DNA from: Marivivens aquimaris
GTDB taxonomy: Bacteria > Pseudomonadota > Alphaproteobacteria > Rhodobacterales > Rhodobacteraceae
DNA: 64,000 bases
Assembly (NCBI RefSeq): GCF_015220045.1
Contig: NZ_JADBGB010000001.1
Location: 1,021,001-1,085,000 of the forward strand
Direction of reading: 5' to 3'
Both the position numbers and the translations under genes were made by a program. Each line of letters begins with the position of its first letter. The first letter of the stretch is position 1. This document shows positions 25,602 to 33,992 of this stretch, one piece after another. The notes below the pieces were generated by a model. The model worked only from the letters and a program-made list of their open reading frames with translations, ran no database searches and was not told the DNA's origin.

Positions 25602-26693
25602 ATGGCACACTCGATCGCTGAGATTGCAAAGGCTCTGAACGCTGAGGCGTTCGGGGCAACCGACATCATAGTAGACGGCGCGTCCGAACCCGCTTCGGCT
25701 GGTCCGCGCGATCTGGCGCTGGCGATGTCGCCTGCATACGGCGAGAAACTGGCCGAAGGGCAGGCCCGCGCTGCCATTGTATGGCCCGGAGCCGATTGGA
25801 AAGCGCTGGGGCTGGAAGCCGCGATCATCGCGCCGCGCGCCCGCCTCGCCATGGCTCGCCTCACGCAGATGCTCGATACGCCGTGGGATATCGAGGACGG
25901 CATCCACGTCACTGCAATCACTGACGGCGCGGAGATCGGCAAGGGCGTCGCCATCGGTCCTTATAGTATAGTGGGCAAAGGCGCCAAGGTCGGCGCTGGC
26001 TCTCGCATTGCGGCCCATGTCGTCATCGCACCGGGCGTTGTGATCGGTGAAGGCTCGGTGATCCTCGACGGGGCCAAGATTTTGCGACGCGTCACCATCG
26101 GCGCGCGCGCAGTCATTCATCCGAACGCCGTGATCGGCAGCGACGGGTTTTCGTGGGTCTCGGCCGATGTATCCAACGTCGAACGCGCCCGCGCCACGAT
26201 GGGCGAGGCCGAGGCGAACATCCCCGACGATCCAAGCTGGCACCGCATCCACTCCCTCGGCGGGGTGGAGATCGGTGACGACTGCGAAATCGGTGTCGGT
26301 AGCACCATCGACGCAGGCACCATCCGCGCAACGAAGGTCGGCAACGGCTGCAAGATCGACAACGGCTGCCACCTTGGCCACAACGTCACGATGGGCGATC
26401 ACTGCCTCATGGCGGGGCACGCTGCCGTTGCGGGCTCGACCGTGATCGGAGACCGCGTTGTGCTTGGCGGACAGACCGGCGTCGGTGACAATCTGAAAAT
26501 CGGTGACGATGTCGTTACGTCGGCAGGGACGATCGTTCTTGCAAATGTACCATCGGGTCGTGTGATGATGGGCTACCCTGCGACGACGATGACGCAGCAG
26601 GTCGATATGTATAAGGCACTCCGCCGCCTACCGCGTTTTTCGCGCGACAAGGTCGGATCGTCAAAATCTGGTTTCAATAGCAAGCCAGAATGA
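25602..26693 (+). CDS. lpxD: UDP-3-O-acylglucosamine N-acyltransferase LpxD
   Basis: LpxD adds the second 3-hydroxyacyl chain, from acyl-ACP, to the lipid A precursor. The 363-residue protein has an N-terminal uridine-binding region, then a left-handed beta helix of hexapeptide repeats (about 105-320) with the catalytic histidine in CHLGHNVTMGDH near residue 257, and a C-terminal helix. GGAGG lies five bases before the ATG. In enterobacteria lpxD sits between ompH and fabZ; here that position at 47.1 kb lacks it, and lpxD is next to an acyl carrier protein and a ketosynthase. Confidence 0.93.
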   Translation: MAHSIAEIAKALNAEAFGATDIIVDGASEPASAGPRDLALAMSPAYGEKLAEGQARAAIVWPGADWKALGLEAAIIAPRARLAMARLTQMLDTPWDIEDGIHVTAITDGAEIGKGVAIGPYSIVGKGAKVGAGSRIAAHVVIAPGVVIGEGSVILDGAKILRRVTIGARAVIHPNAVIGSDGFSWVSADVSNVERARATMGEAEANIPDDPSWHRIHSLGGVEIGDDCEIGVGSTIDAGTIRATKVGNGCKIDNGCHLGHNVTMGDHCLMAGHAAVAGSTVIGDRVVLGGQTGVGDNLKIGDDVVTSAGTIVLANVPSGRVMMGYPATTMTQQVDMYKALRRLPRFSRDKVGSSKSGFNSKPE

Positions 26694-26751
26694 CTAGATC
26701 ATCAGCGCGGCCTTTCGGGTGCGCGCTGTAAAGGGATACGGGGACTACAGC

Positions 26752-27015
26752 ATGACGAACGACGTTCGTGAAAAAACCATTGCTATCATTGCCGAGCAGG
26801 CCGTTCTGGAGCCGTCGGACGTGAAGATGGAAAACACTCTCGAAGATCTGGGCATCGACAGCCTCGGTCTGGTGGAAAGCATTTTCGCGATTGAAGAAGC
26901 CTTCGACATTACTGTCCCGTTCAATGCCAACGAACCCGAGAAAAGCGATTTCGATATTTCGACCGTCGCGTCGATCGTTGCTGCTGTCGAGCAGCTGGTG
27001 ACGGAAAAGGTCTAA
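26752..27015 (+). CDS. Acyl carrier protein (second type, beside lpxD)
   Basis: The 87-residue protein is an acyl carrier protein with the phosphopantetheine attachment serine in GIDSLGLVE near residue 37. It is more divergent than housekeeping AcpP (for example FNANEPEKSDFDIST), so it may carry a special acyl chain. The ATG at 26752 follows GGGGA. It lies between lpxD and a ketosynthase that starts seven bases after it, which suggests a dedicated carrier and elongation enzyme pair. Confidence 0.88.
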   Translation: MTNDVREKTIAIIAEQAVLEPSDVKMENTLEDLGIDSLGLVESIFAIEEAFDITVPFNANEPEKSDFDISTVASIVAAVEQLVTEKV

Positions 27016-27021
27016 TCCAGA

Positions 27022-28233
27022 ATGCACCGCGTCGTCATTACCGGAGCCGGCACGATCAACGCGCTCGGCCATGATGTGGCTTCCACCCTTGAGGCAATGC
27101 GCGAAGGGCGCTGCGGGATCGGGCAGCTCGATGTCCGCGATGTGGAACGTCTGGCCGTGCAGATCGGCGCGCAGGTCAAAGATTACGACGAGCAGGTGCA
27201 TTTCAACCGCCAGCAAATCGCGCTGTTCGACCGTTTCACCCAGTTCACGCTGCTTGCCGCGCGTGAAGCGATGGCCCAGTCGGGTATCGTGTTTCAAGGC
27301 GAGCTGGCCGACCGTTCGGGCGTGATCCTCGGCACCTCGGGCGGCGGTCTGTCCACGCAGGACGAAAACTACCGCGCAGTTTACGAGGAGGGGAAGAACC
27401 GCGTTCACCCCTTTATCGTGCCCAAACTGATGAACAACGCCGCGACCAGCCATGTGTCGATGGAGTTCAACCTCCGCGGCCCGTCGTTCACCGTTGCGAC
27501 CGCCTGCGCGTCGTCCAATCACGCCATGGGCATGGCATTCCAGATGATCCGTTCGGGCATGGCGCAGGCGATGCTGACGGGCGGATCGGAGTCCATGCTG
27601 GTCTTCGGCGGCGTGAAAGCGTGGGAAGGTCTGCGCGTCATGTCCAAAGACGCCTGCCGTCCGTTCAGCGCCACCCGCAACGGCATGGTGCAGGGCGAAG
27701 GCGCGGGTGTTTTCGTGTTCGAGGAATACGAGCACGCCAAGAAGCGCGGCGCGGTCATTCTGGCCGAAGTCGTCGGCTTTGCCATGTCCTCGGATGCGTC
27801 CGACATCGTGATGCCGTCGAAGCAAGGCGCGGCGCGCGCGATCTCCGGCGCGCTGAAAGACGGCAAGATCAACGCCTCTGACGTTGGCTACATCAACGCC
27901 CACGGTACCGGCACGGCAGCGAACGACAAAACGGAATCGGCGGCCGTCGCGGATGCGTTCGGCAGCCATGCGGACAAGCTGATGATCTCGTCCACGAAAT
28001 CCATGCACGGCCACCTGATCGGCGGTACGGGCGCGGTAGAGCTTCTGGCGTGTGTCATGGCGCTGCGTGACGGCGTGATCGCGCCGACCATCGGCTATGA
28101 AGAGCCCGATCCCGAATGCGCGCTGGACGTGGTCCCGAACGAGGCGCGGGAGGCGAATGTGGACACGGTGCTGTCCAACGCCTTTGCCTTTGGCGGGCTC
28201 AACGCTGTCCTCGCGCTTCGCAAAGCCAACTAA
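27022..28233 (+). CDS. Beta-ketoacyl-ACP synthase (FabF-like)
   Basis: The 403-residue condensing enzyme has the complete Cys-His-His triad: the nucleophile in TVATACASSNHA (near residue 164), NAHGTGT and KSMHGHLIGG. It extends acyl chains on an ACP by two carbons. It follows the divergent ACP by seven bases and lpxD upstream, so it probably makes a specific acyl chain on that ACP. Hydroxylated lipid A chains are one possibility. The main fabF for bulk synthesis is likely elsewhere. A terminator closes the unit. Confidence 0.9.
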   Translation: MHRVVITGAGTINALGHDVASTLEAMREGRCGIGQLDVRDVERLAVQIGAQVKDYDEQVHFNRQQIALFDRFTQFTLLAAREAMAQSGIVFQGELADRSGVILGTSGGGLSTQDENYRAVYEEGKNRVHPFIVPKLMNNAATSHVSMEFNLRGPSFTVATACASSNHAMGMAFQMIRSGMAQAMLTGGSESMLVFGGVKAWEGLRVMSKDACRPFSATRNGMVQGEGAGVFVFEEYEHAKKRGAVILAEVVGFAMSSDASDIVMPSKQGAARAISGALKDGKINASDVGYINAHGTGTAANDKTESAAVADAFGSHADKLMISSTKSMHGHLIGGTGAVELLACVMALRDGVIAPTIGYEEPDPECALDVVPNEAREANVDTVLSNAFAFGGLNAVLALRKAN

Positions 28234-28237
28234 GAAA

Positions 28238-28263
28238 AAACGCCGCCCCGAAAGGCGGCGTTT
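28238..28263. terminator. Bidirectional terminator after the ketosynthase gene
   Basis: AAACGCCGCC (28238-28247) pairs with GGCGGCGTTT (28254-28263) over 10 bp around CCGAAA, between two converging genes. Confidence 0.8.
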
Positions 28264-28285
28264 CCGTTTTCAGATATGGCGCGGA

Positions 28286-28891
28286 TTAGCGCGGTGCGGT
28301 CGCCTGTTCGAAGCCAGCAGTGAAGCCGGTCAGCGACATATCGAGCAGCACTTCTTCGCCATCCGAAGCACCGGCGGGAACGAGGCGCACGGTGCCCTTG
28401 TTGCCGCGCTTGAGGCTGTTCAGTTCTTCCGCACGCAAACCGATGCGCGAGACGCAGCCAGCCTGGTTACAGAATTCGAACGGGTAGCGCTGCGGCTGGC
28501 CACCATCGACGGTGAGCGTCACGCCTTCGGGGATCAGGGTCATCAGCGGAACGACGATCACAGCGCCAGCGACGACCTCGTTACCTTCGGGCAGCGGGAA
28601 CATCTTCACTTCGGAAACGGCATTATCGTCACCGTCGGTCAGAAGCTGGTAGATCTGGCAGTCGTCGGTGTTGCCTTCTTCCGCCTTCATGCAGCGCACT
28701 TCCCAGTCGCCCGAGGTTTCCTTGATATAGACCTGACCCGGCTGCGGGACGGTCGGCTCTGCGGTCGCTTCGCTGGTCGTCTCTGCGGTCGCGGCGGCAT
28801 CGTCGGTGGCGGGCTCGGCGTCCTGAGCAAAGGCGGCGCCACCCATGGCGATCAGGGCGATCGTTGCGAGCGGTTTAAGCGTGTTGATCAT
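28286..28891 (-). CDS. Invasion-associated locus B (IalB) family protein
   Basis: The 201-residue exported protein has a signal peptide (IALIAMGGAAFAQD), an acidic Ala/Glu/Thr-rich segment of about 40 residues, and a domain with GDWEVRCMK, DDCQIYQLL, FEFCNQAGCVSRIGL that matches the IalB family. Four cysteines could form two disulfides. The family is named from Bartonella but is widespread in free-living alphaproteobacteria, where its role is unknown. The second of two adjacent ATGs (28891) is chosen because AGGA is then at a suitable distance. Confidence 0.85.
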   Translation of the reverse strand: MINTLKPLATIALIAMGGAAFAQDAEPATDDAAATAETTSEATAEPTVPQPGQVYIKETSGDWEVRCMKAEEGNTDDCQIYQLLTDGDDNAVSEVKMFPLPEGNEVVAGAVIVVPLMTLIPEGVTLTVDGGQPQRYPFEFCNQAGCVSRIGLRAEELNSLKRGNKGTVRLVPAGASDGEEVLLDMSLTGFTAGFEQATAPR

Positions 28892-29027
28892 CATAAATCC
28901 TAAATTATTCGTCGGTGCGAAAGCTAACATAGGATTGAGATAGTGCCAGTAGGGTTTGCTGACAATTGCAGGCGATCACGGAGTGATGAAAATACTTGAA
29001 CTTTGGTTCGTAAAACTGTGATCCAAA

Positions 29028-29092
29028 AGTAAAAAGGAGCCGCAACGCAGCTCCTTTTCACATCTCTCCCTGTCGGACTTGGCCGACTATTT
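29028..29092 (-). ncRNA. Candidate small RNA ending in a strong terminator
   Basis: In a 408-base gene-free stretch (28892-29299) the reverse strand shows TTGACG (29127-29122), a 17-base spacer and TAGCGT (29104-29099) as a possible promoter. Downstream come a GTCGG/CCGAC hairpin and then AAAAGGAGC/GCTCCTTTT (29058-29032), a 9-bp stem followed by five T. A transcript of about 65 bases is implied. It starts after the terminator of the next gene upstream, so it would be independent. The elements are seen; the RNA is inferred. Confidence 0.35.
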
Positions 29093-29157
29093 GTGCAGAC
29101 GCTACGCAATGCAGCACGTACCGTCAACAGGCAAAATGCAGGATTTTCGCTGTTAAG

Positions 29158-29185
29158 AAAAAAGCCGCGCCAAGAGGGGCGCGGC
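29158..29185 (-). terminator. Terminator after the CorC-type gene
   Basis: On the reverse strand GCCGCGCC (29185-29178) pairs with GGCGCGGC (29171-29164) and six T residues follow. It lies 114 bases beyond the stop codon at 29300. Confidence 0.75.
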
Positions 29186-29299
29186 AAGTCCTTCAGGGAG
29201 AAGTTTACTACAAAGCTGACCGCTCTGGAGTAACTTCGTTATACCGTAAAATCGTAAAAGTTGTATTGCGCAAAGGTACAACACCGACGCGCGAAAGTA

Positions 29300-30601
29300 T
29301 TAGCCGAGCGGACGTATCTTCACGGTTGCAACGCGGTTGCGTTCCTTCTCCAGAACCTCGAACCGAAAGCCGTGGAAGCTGAATACCTGACCACGCAGCG
29401 GGATCAGTTGCGCCTCGTGGATGACAAGGCCCGCAACGGTGTTCGCCTCGTCATCGGGTAGGTTCCAGTCGCGCGCACGGTTGAGGTCGCGGATGGTCAT
29501 CGCACCGTCAACGATCACCGCGCCGTCTTCGGTTTCGGTGATCTGGTCGTTGTCTTCTTCGTCGAATTCGTCGGCAATCTCGCCGACGATTTCCTCAAGG
29601 ATGTCCTCCAGCGTGATGAGACCTTCCAGCCCGCCATATTCGTCCACCACCAGTGCAAAGTGCGATTTGCGTTTCAGGAACTGACGCATCTGGTCGTCGA
29701 GCGTGGTGGTTTCGGGGATGAAGTACGGCTCCATCGCCACGTCGAGGATGTTGAAGTTCGCCATTTCCTCGGGCTCGATCCGGCCGTCGGCCATCATGCG
29801 GTTGAGGGCGCGCAGCAGGTCTTTGGCGTGGAGGACACCGACGACGTTTTCCATCTCGTTGCGATAGAGCGGCAGGCGGGTGTGCGGGCTTTCCAGCACG
29901 CGGTCGAGGATCTCGGTGACGGGAAGATCGGCGTCCAGCATTTCAATGTTGGAGCGGTGGGTCATCACCTCTTCAACAAAGCGGTCGGACAGGTCGAGCG
30001 CGCCGAGGATACGGTCGCGGTCTTCCTTTTCCACCACGCCTTCGGAGTGGCCAAGGTTCAGCGCGCCCGCGATTTCTTCGCGGACGGCGAGGATGTGGCT
30101 GTTCGGGTCGGTGTCGACGCCAAAGACGCGCAGGACCAGGCGCACCAAAAGGCGGACCGCAGACACGATGGGCGAAAAGATCAGGATGACGAACTTGATC
30201 GGGGCCGCGACACGGCTCGCCACGGTTTCGGCATTGGTGATCGCGTAGGTTTTCGGCAGCACTTCGGCAAAAATCAGCACGAGCAGGGTCATCGCCAGCG
30301 TTGCGACAGCCACACCGTTCTGGCCGAATACCTTCGTGAGCAGGGCGGTCGCCAGCGAGGTCGCAAGAATGTTGACCACGTTGTTGCCCAGTAGGATCGA
30401 GCCGATCAGGCGCTCGCTGTCTTCTGTCACCTCCAGCGCGTTTTCGGCGGAGCGGGAGCCTTTGTCGGCGGCAGCGCGCAGCTTGCCGCGGCTGGCAGCC
30501 GTCAGCGCGGTTTCGGAGCCCGAGAAGAACGCCGAAAGCACCAGCAGCACAAGGATGCCGGCGGCAGTGAACCAGAATGCAGTGTCGAGAGCCGTAGTCA
30601 T
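29300..30601 (-). CDS. Hemolysin C/CorC family membrane protein (CNNM and CBS domains)
   Basis: The 433-residue protein has an N-terminal CNNM membrane domain with about four helices (to residue 175; FFSGSETALTAAS, LLGNNVVNI, AEVLPKTYA), a pair of CBS domains (about 205-330; VMTHRSNIEML, HFALVVDEYGGLEGLITLEDILEEIVGEI) and a C-terminal CorC_HlyC domain. Such proteins are linked to magnesium or cobalt export rather than haemolysis. It is preceded on the same strand by xerD after 49 bases. Confidence 0.9.
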   Translation of the reverse strand: MTTALDTAFWFTAAGILVLLVLSAFFSGSETALTAASRGKLRAAADKGSRSAENALEVTEDSERLIGSILLGNNVVNILATSLATALLTKVFGQNGVAVATLAMTLLVLIFAEVLPKTYAITNAETVASRVAAPIKFVILIFSPIVSAVRLLVRLVLRVFGVDTDPNSHILAVREEIAGALNLGHSEGVVEKEDRDRILGALDLSDRFVEEVMTHRSNIEMLDADLPVTEILDRVLESPHTRLPLYRNEMENVVGVLHAKDLLRALNRMMADGRIEPEEMANFNILDVAMEPYFIPETTTLDDQMRQFLKRKSHFALVVDEYGGLEGLITLEDILEEIVGEIADEFDEEDNDQITETEDGAVIVDGAMTIRDLNRARDWNLPDDEANTVAGLVIHEAQLIPLRGQVFSFHGFRFEVLEKERNRVATVKIRPLG

Positions 30602-30650
30602 ATGATTTTCCGAGTTTCTCTCTCGGTTATGGGGCGCGCGGGCCCTTGTT

Positions 30651-31598
30651 TCAAGTTGTCTTGCCGCTCTTTCGCGCCAGCGGGTGATGTTCGAGCACCA
30701 GTGATTTCAAGCGCTCGTCGACCACATGGGTGTAGATTTCCGTGGTCGCGAGGTCTGCATGGCCGAGCATGGTCTGGATGACGCGCAAGTCCGCGCCGCC
30801 TTCGAGCAGGTGCGTGGCGAAGGCGTGGCGCAGCGTGTGGGGCGTGACCGATGCGGGCGAAATGCCCGACGCGACGGCCAGTTCCTTGATCAGCATAAAG
30901 AACCGGTGCCGCGTAAGGTGGCCGTCCTTACCGCGCGAGGGAAACAGGAATTTCGAGGCGGGCTGGCCTTTGCGGCGGGCGAGTTCCTCGGCGTTGTCGC
31001 GTTCGATCAGCCAGTCGGTTATGGCCGCGCGGGCGGGGTCGGACAGTGGGACCATCCGCTCTTTGCCGCCTTTACCGCGCACCAAGACCATCTGCGGATC
31101 GCCCCTGACGGCGGCGACGGGCAGGCTGACCAGTTCGGTCACGCGCATCCCTGTGGCGTAGAGCAGTTCCATGAGGCAGGTGTTCCGCGCCACTTCGCGC
31201 CCGTGGGTCCGCGCGGCGTGGAGCAGTTTGTCGACGTCTTCCACGGTGAGCGTTTTCGGCAGCTTCTTTGTCTTCCCCGGACCGCGGATCTGGATGGCGG
31301 GGTTGTCCTCTCGCCAGCCTTCTTCGAACGCGAAACGGTAGAGTTGTTTGATCGCGGACAGGCGGCGGGCGCGGGTGGATTGGGCCAGCCCCTCGGCCTC
31401 GCAAGCGATCAGATAGCCTTCGACCTGATCCTGCATGACTGTCGCGAAATGGACATCGCGCCGTTCCAGCCAGCCGGCGAAATCCTTGAGGTCGCGGGCG
31501 TAGGCCAGTTGGGTGTTGGTGGCCGCATCGAGCTCTGCCGCCTGCGCTTCAAGGAATGCCTGCACCCAATGAAGCATCGGCTGCTCGGCTGGTGTCAC
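30651..31598 (-). CDS. xerD: Tyrosine recombinase XerD
   Basis: XerD works with XerC at the dif site to resolve chromosome dimers. The 315-residue protein has an N-terminal core-binding domain and a catalytic domain with the conserved Arg in ATGMRVTELVSL, Lys in RGKGGKERMVPL, HTLRHAFATHLL, and the tyrosine nucleophile in TTEIYTHV. The start is GTG at 31598, overlapping the preceding stop codon (GTGA), with GGAG eight bases upstream. It is a housekeeping recombinase, and no integrase-associated mobile element is nearby. Confidence 0.94.
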   Translation of the reverse strand: MTPAEQPMLHWVQAFLEAQAAELDAATNTQLAYARDLKDFAGWLERRDVHFATVMQDQVEGYLIACEAEGLAQSTRARRLSAIKQLYRFAFEEGWREDNPAIQIRGPGKTKKLPKTLTVEDVDKLLHAARTHGREVARNTCLMELLYATGMRVTELVSLPVAAVRGDPQMVLVRGKGGKERMVPLSDPARAAITDWLIERDNAEELARRKGQPASKFLFPSRGKDGHLTRHRFFMLIKELAVASGISPASVTPHTLRHAFATHLLEGGADLRVIQTMLGHADLATTEIYTHVVDERLKSLVLEHHPLARKSGKTT

Positions 31599-33127
31599 GA
31601 CGGACGCTCCAGCAGCAGGTATTCGAGGGCGGCGCGGCGGGCCACGTCCTCAAGTCCGACAGCCCGGAAGGTGGCCAGCGCCTCGGTGATGCCGACCGGA
31701 TCGCCCGTCATGCCTTCGCCGAAGGTCGCGATGGCGCGAAGCAGCGCCTCGCCCAGTTTGCGCTCGCCCAGCAGGGTTGAGGTGATGTCCGGGACGGGAG
31801 TGCCTTGGAAGGCGTTATAGATTGTGCGCTGCTTGTCGGACTGCGGCTCGACCTCGCTGACGTCACCGCGCGCGACGGCGATATAGAACGCCTCGTCGAC
31901 GTCGGTCGGCACGTAGGTCTGCGCGGCCTCTTCATATTCGGGCGACAGCATCGCGATGCGGAAGGCGAGTTTCTTAGCCTGGCCAGTCAGCGGCAAACGC
32001 GCCAGGTCTGCGGCGAAGATACGGGCAAACGGAGCCTCGGCGCGGGCTTCTTCCATCGCGGCCCAAGCGGCGGGCAGGGTGGAGGACACGGCGCTCGGGT
32101 CGCCGGAGTTGATCGCGGTGCTGAACTGCTGGAACGCTTCGGCACGATCCCAGACACCGCCCGATGCGGCGGGGCTGCGTTCTTCATAAAGCGCGCGTAG
32201 GACGTTGGAATTGATCGCATCGGCACGGGCCAGACGCTCGGCGGCTTCCAGACGGGTGCGCCAGCTCATGATGTCGCGCAGGTCGGCGTAGGCGAAGGCG
32301 CGGGGCAGAGAAGTCGTCGCGATCGGCTCGCCGATGGCTTCGAACATGCGGAAGACCAGCGGGCTGAGGCGTTCGGGCTGCTCCAGCGGGGCAGAAATAT
32401 CATCGAGGTGCGCGTCGAGGAACCGCTCGACCAGCAGCTCCAGATCGGCAGGCATATCGCCCAGCGCGCGGGCGGTGTTGAACACAAGAACCGCGTCATC
32501 CCAGTCGCCGCCCCGCGCGAGGCAGAAAATCTGCGCCGCCTCTGTAGGTGACAGGTCCGGCACATCGTTGAGCATCGCGCAGGTCGCTTCCTCGGTCCCC
32601 GTCAGCAGCGAGATATCGAACCAGCGGCGGAAAATTTCGGGCCGCTTGAGGTCAGCGGCCTCAACCAGCGCCTGCGCCTGTTCGAGCTGTCCAAGGTCCA
32701 GCAGTTTATCGAGACGTGCGAGGAACAATGCGCCGTCGGGACCGGCATCATGCGGGGCCACAGCCTCGGCAAGAAGTAGCGTAACGAGCAGATCCTGCAC
32801 CGCAGGCAGCATCGACGTGCGCTCCGCGTTCACCAGATTGACCAGCGTCGATTCGTCCGACTGTTGCCAGAGGTTCATCGGCAAACCAGTGATTTGCGCC
32901 GAAAGAATGCCGACCGTATCTGGCGACGCGCTATCGAGCGGCGTGACGGTCACGTCCTCGTCCACAGCGCCTTCCATGCCGTTCGGCACCGCTTGCTCCA
33001 GCGGCTGTTCGGTCGTGGGATCGACGCTACGCGACAGCCAGTCGATCGCCGAAAGCGGCTGTTCCGACTGGGCGCTCGCGGTGCTGGCGATCAACGCCAG
33101 TAAGGATATCGTACCGGCAAACCGCAT
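31595..33127 (-). CDS. Exported helical protein of unknown function
   Basis: The 510-residue product has a clear signal peptide (MRFAGTISLLALIASTASAQ) and is otherwise predicted to be soluble and mostly alpha-helical, with Ala/Glu/Leu-rich segments that resemble helical repeats. Two cysteines are seen (TCAML, IFCLA). I do not recognise a family. The start at 33127 gives the signal peptide directly and lies four bases after the upstream small gene; a TTG eight codons earlier is less likely. It overlaps xerD by four bases, so it is translated with it, yet a periplasmic protein has no evident link to recombination. Confidence 0.75.
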   Translation of the reverse strand: MRFAGTISLLALIASTASAQSEQPLSAIDWLSRSVDPTTEQPLEQAVPNGMEGAVDEDVTVTPLDSASPDTVGILSAQITGLPMNLWQQSDESTLVNLVNAERTSMLPAVQDLLVTLLLAEAVAPHDAGPDGALFLARLDKLLDLGQLEQAQALVEAADLKRPEIFRRWFDISLLTGTEEATCAMLNDVPDLSPTEAAQIFCLARGGDWDDAVLVFNTARALGDMPADLELLVERFLDAHLDDISAPLEQPERLSPLVFRMFEAIGEPIATTSLPRAFAYADLRDIMSWRTRLEAAERLARADAINSNVLRALYEERSPAASGGVWDRAEAFQQFSTAINSGDPSAVSSTLPAAWAAMEEARAEAPFARIFAADLARLPLTGQAKKLAFRIAMLSPEYEEAAQTYVPTDVDEAFYIAVARGDVSEVEPQSDKQRTIYNAFQGTPVPDITSTLLGERKLGEALLRAIATFGEGMTGDPVGITEALATFRAVGLEDVARRAALEYLLLERPS

Positions 33128-33131
33128 GTGA

Positions 33132-33287
33132 TTACTCGACGTCCAATTCAATCGGCTGGGTCACGGTCTGCGTCGGCGCGTCAAAGTCCGAGGGGAAAAT
33201 CAGCGGTCCGACATAAGCGTAAACCACCAGACCGATGCCTGCCAAAATCAGCAGAACCAGTAGAAGCTTGATCAGTTTCCACAACAT
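33132..33287 (-). CDS. Small membrane protein (51 residues)
   Basis: The product starts MLWKLIKLLLVLLILAG, has one membrane helix (about residues 5-28) and a short polar tail after VGPLIFPSD. AAAGG lies seven bases before the ATG at 33287, which is why this start is chosen over a longer frame. It ends four bases before the exported helical protein and diverges from aroK. The small size and close spacing suggest it is the first gene of a unit with that protein and xerD. Function unknown. Confidence 0.7.
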   Translation of the reverse strand: MLWKLIKLLLVLLILAGIGLVVYAYVGPLIFPSDFDAPTQTVTQPIELDVE

Positions 33288-33388
33288 TCCCGAACCTTTC
33301 TTGCCTTCTTTGCCTCGACGGGCTTTGCACCCTTGGCGGTCTTTATATATTCCCTTGAACACAAGATCACGTCAGTTTGGATAACAAA

Positions 33389-33991
33389 ATGGGCCCTCGG
33401 GTGCAGGAGAGCGATCACGACACCGACAACTCGGTCGCGAAAGCTGAAAAATACCGTCTGCATCGCACGGTCGTTCTTGTCGGGATGATGGGGTCGGGCA
33501 AGAGCGCGATCGGCAAGGCGCTCGCCGCAAAACTGGGCGTTCCCTTCGTCGATTCGGACCACGAGATCGAAGTCGCCGCCAATGCCACCATCGCAGAGAT
33601 CTTCACCCGCGACGGCGAGGAGTTTTTCCGCCGCCGCGAAAGCGAGGTAATCGAGCGCCTTCTGTCCGGTCCGCCCTGCATCCTGTCCACGGGCGGCGGT
33701 GCCTTCATGGCCGAACGGAACCGCACCGCGATCACCGAAAAGGGCGTGTCGGTCTGGCTGAAGGCGACGCTGGATACGCTCTGGGACCGCGTGCGCCACA
33801 AGGACACCCGTCCGCTGCTGCGCACGCCGAACCCGAAAAAAACGCTGTCGGAACTGATGACGAAACGCGATCCGATCTACGCGCTGGCGAACCTCAGCGC
33901 GCAAACCAAAAAGGGCAACAGCATCGAGGCGACCACGAACGCCGTGATCCGCTCTCTGCTGTCCCGCCCTGATGTACTGGAGAAAGAGTAA
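33389..33991 (+). CDS. aroK: Shikimate kinase
   Basis: AroK phosphorylates shikimate in the chorismate pathway. The 200-residue protein has the Walker A motif GMMGSGKSAIGK near residue 34, DSDHEIE and the substrate-binding FFRRRESEV and STGGGAF. An N-terminal extension of about 25 residues precedes the kinase core. The ATG at 33389 is chosen, but no strong ribosome site is seen; TTG 33377 or GTG 33401 are alternatives. aroB follows directly. Confidence 0.93.
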   Translation: MGPRVQESDHDTDNSVAKAEKYRLHRTVVLVGMMGSGKSAIGKALAAKLGVPFVDSDHEIEVAANATIAEIFTRDGEEFFRRRESEVIERLLSGPPCILSTGGGAFMAERNRTAITEKGVSVWLKATLDTLWDRVRHKDTRPLLRTPNPKKTLSELMTKRDPIYALANLSAQTKKGNSIEATTNAVIRSLLSRPDVLEKE

Positions 33992-33992
33992 T

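Noticed and set aside
30651..31598. Integrase of a mobile element
   Set aside because: The sequence and length fit housekeeping XerD, and there are no attachment repeats or cargo genes nearby.
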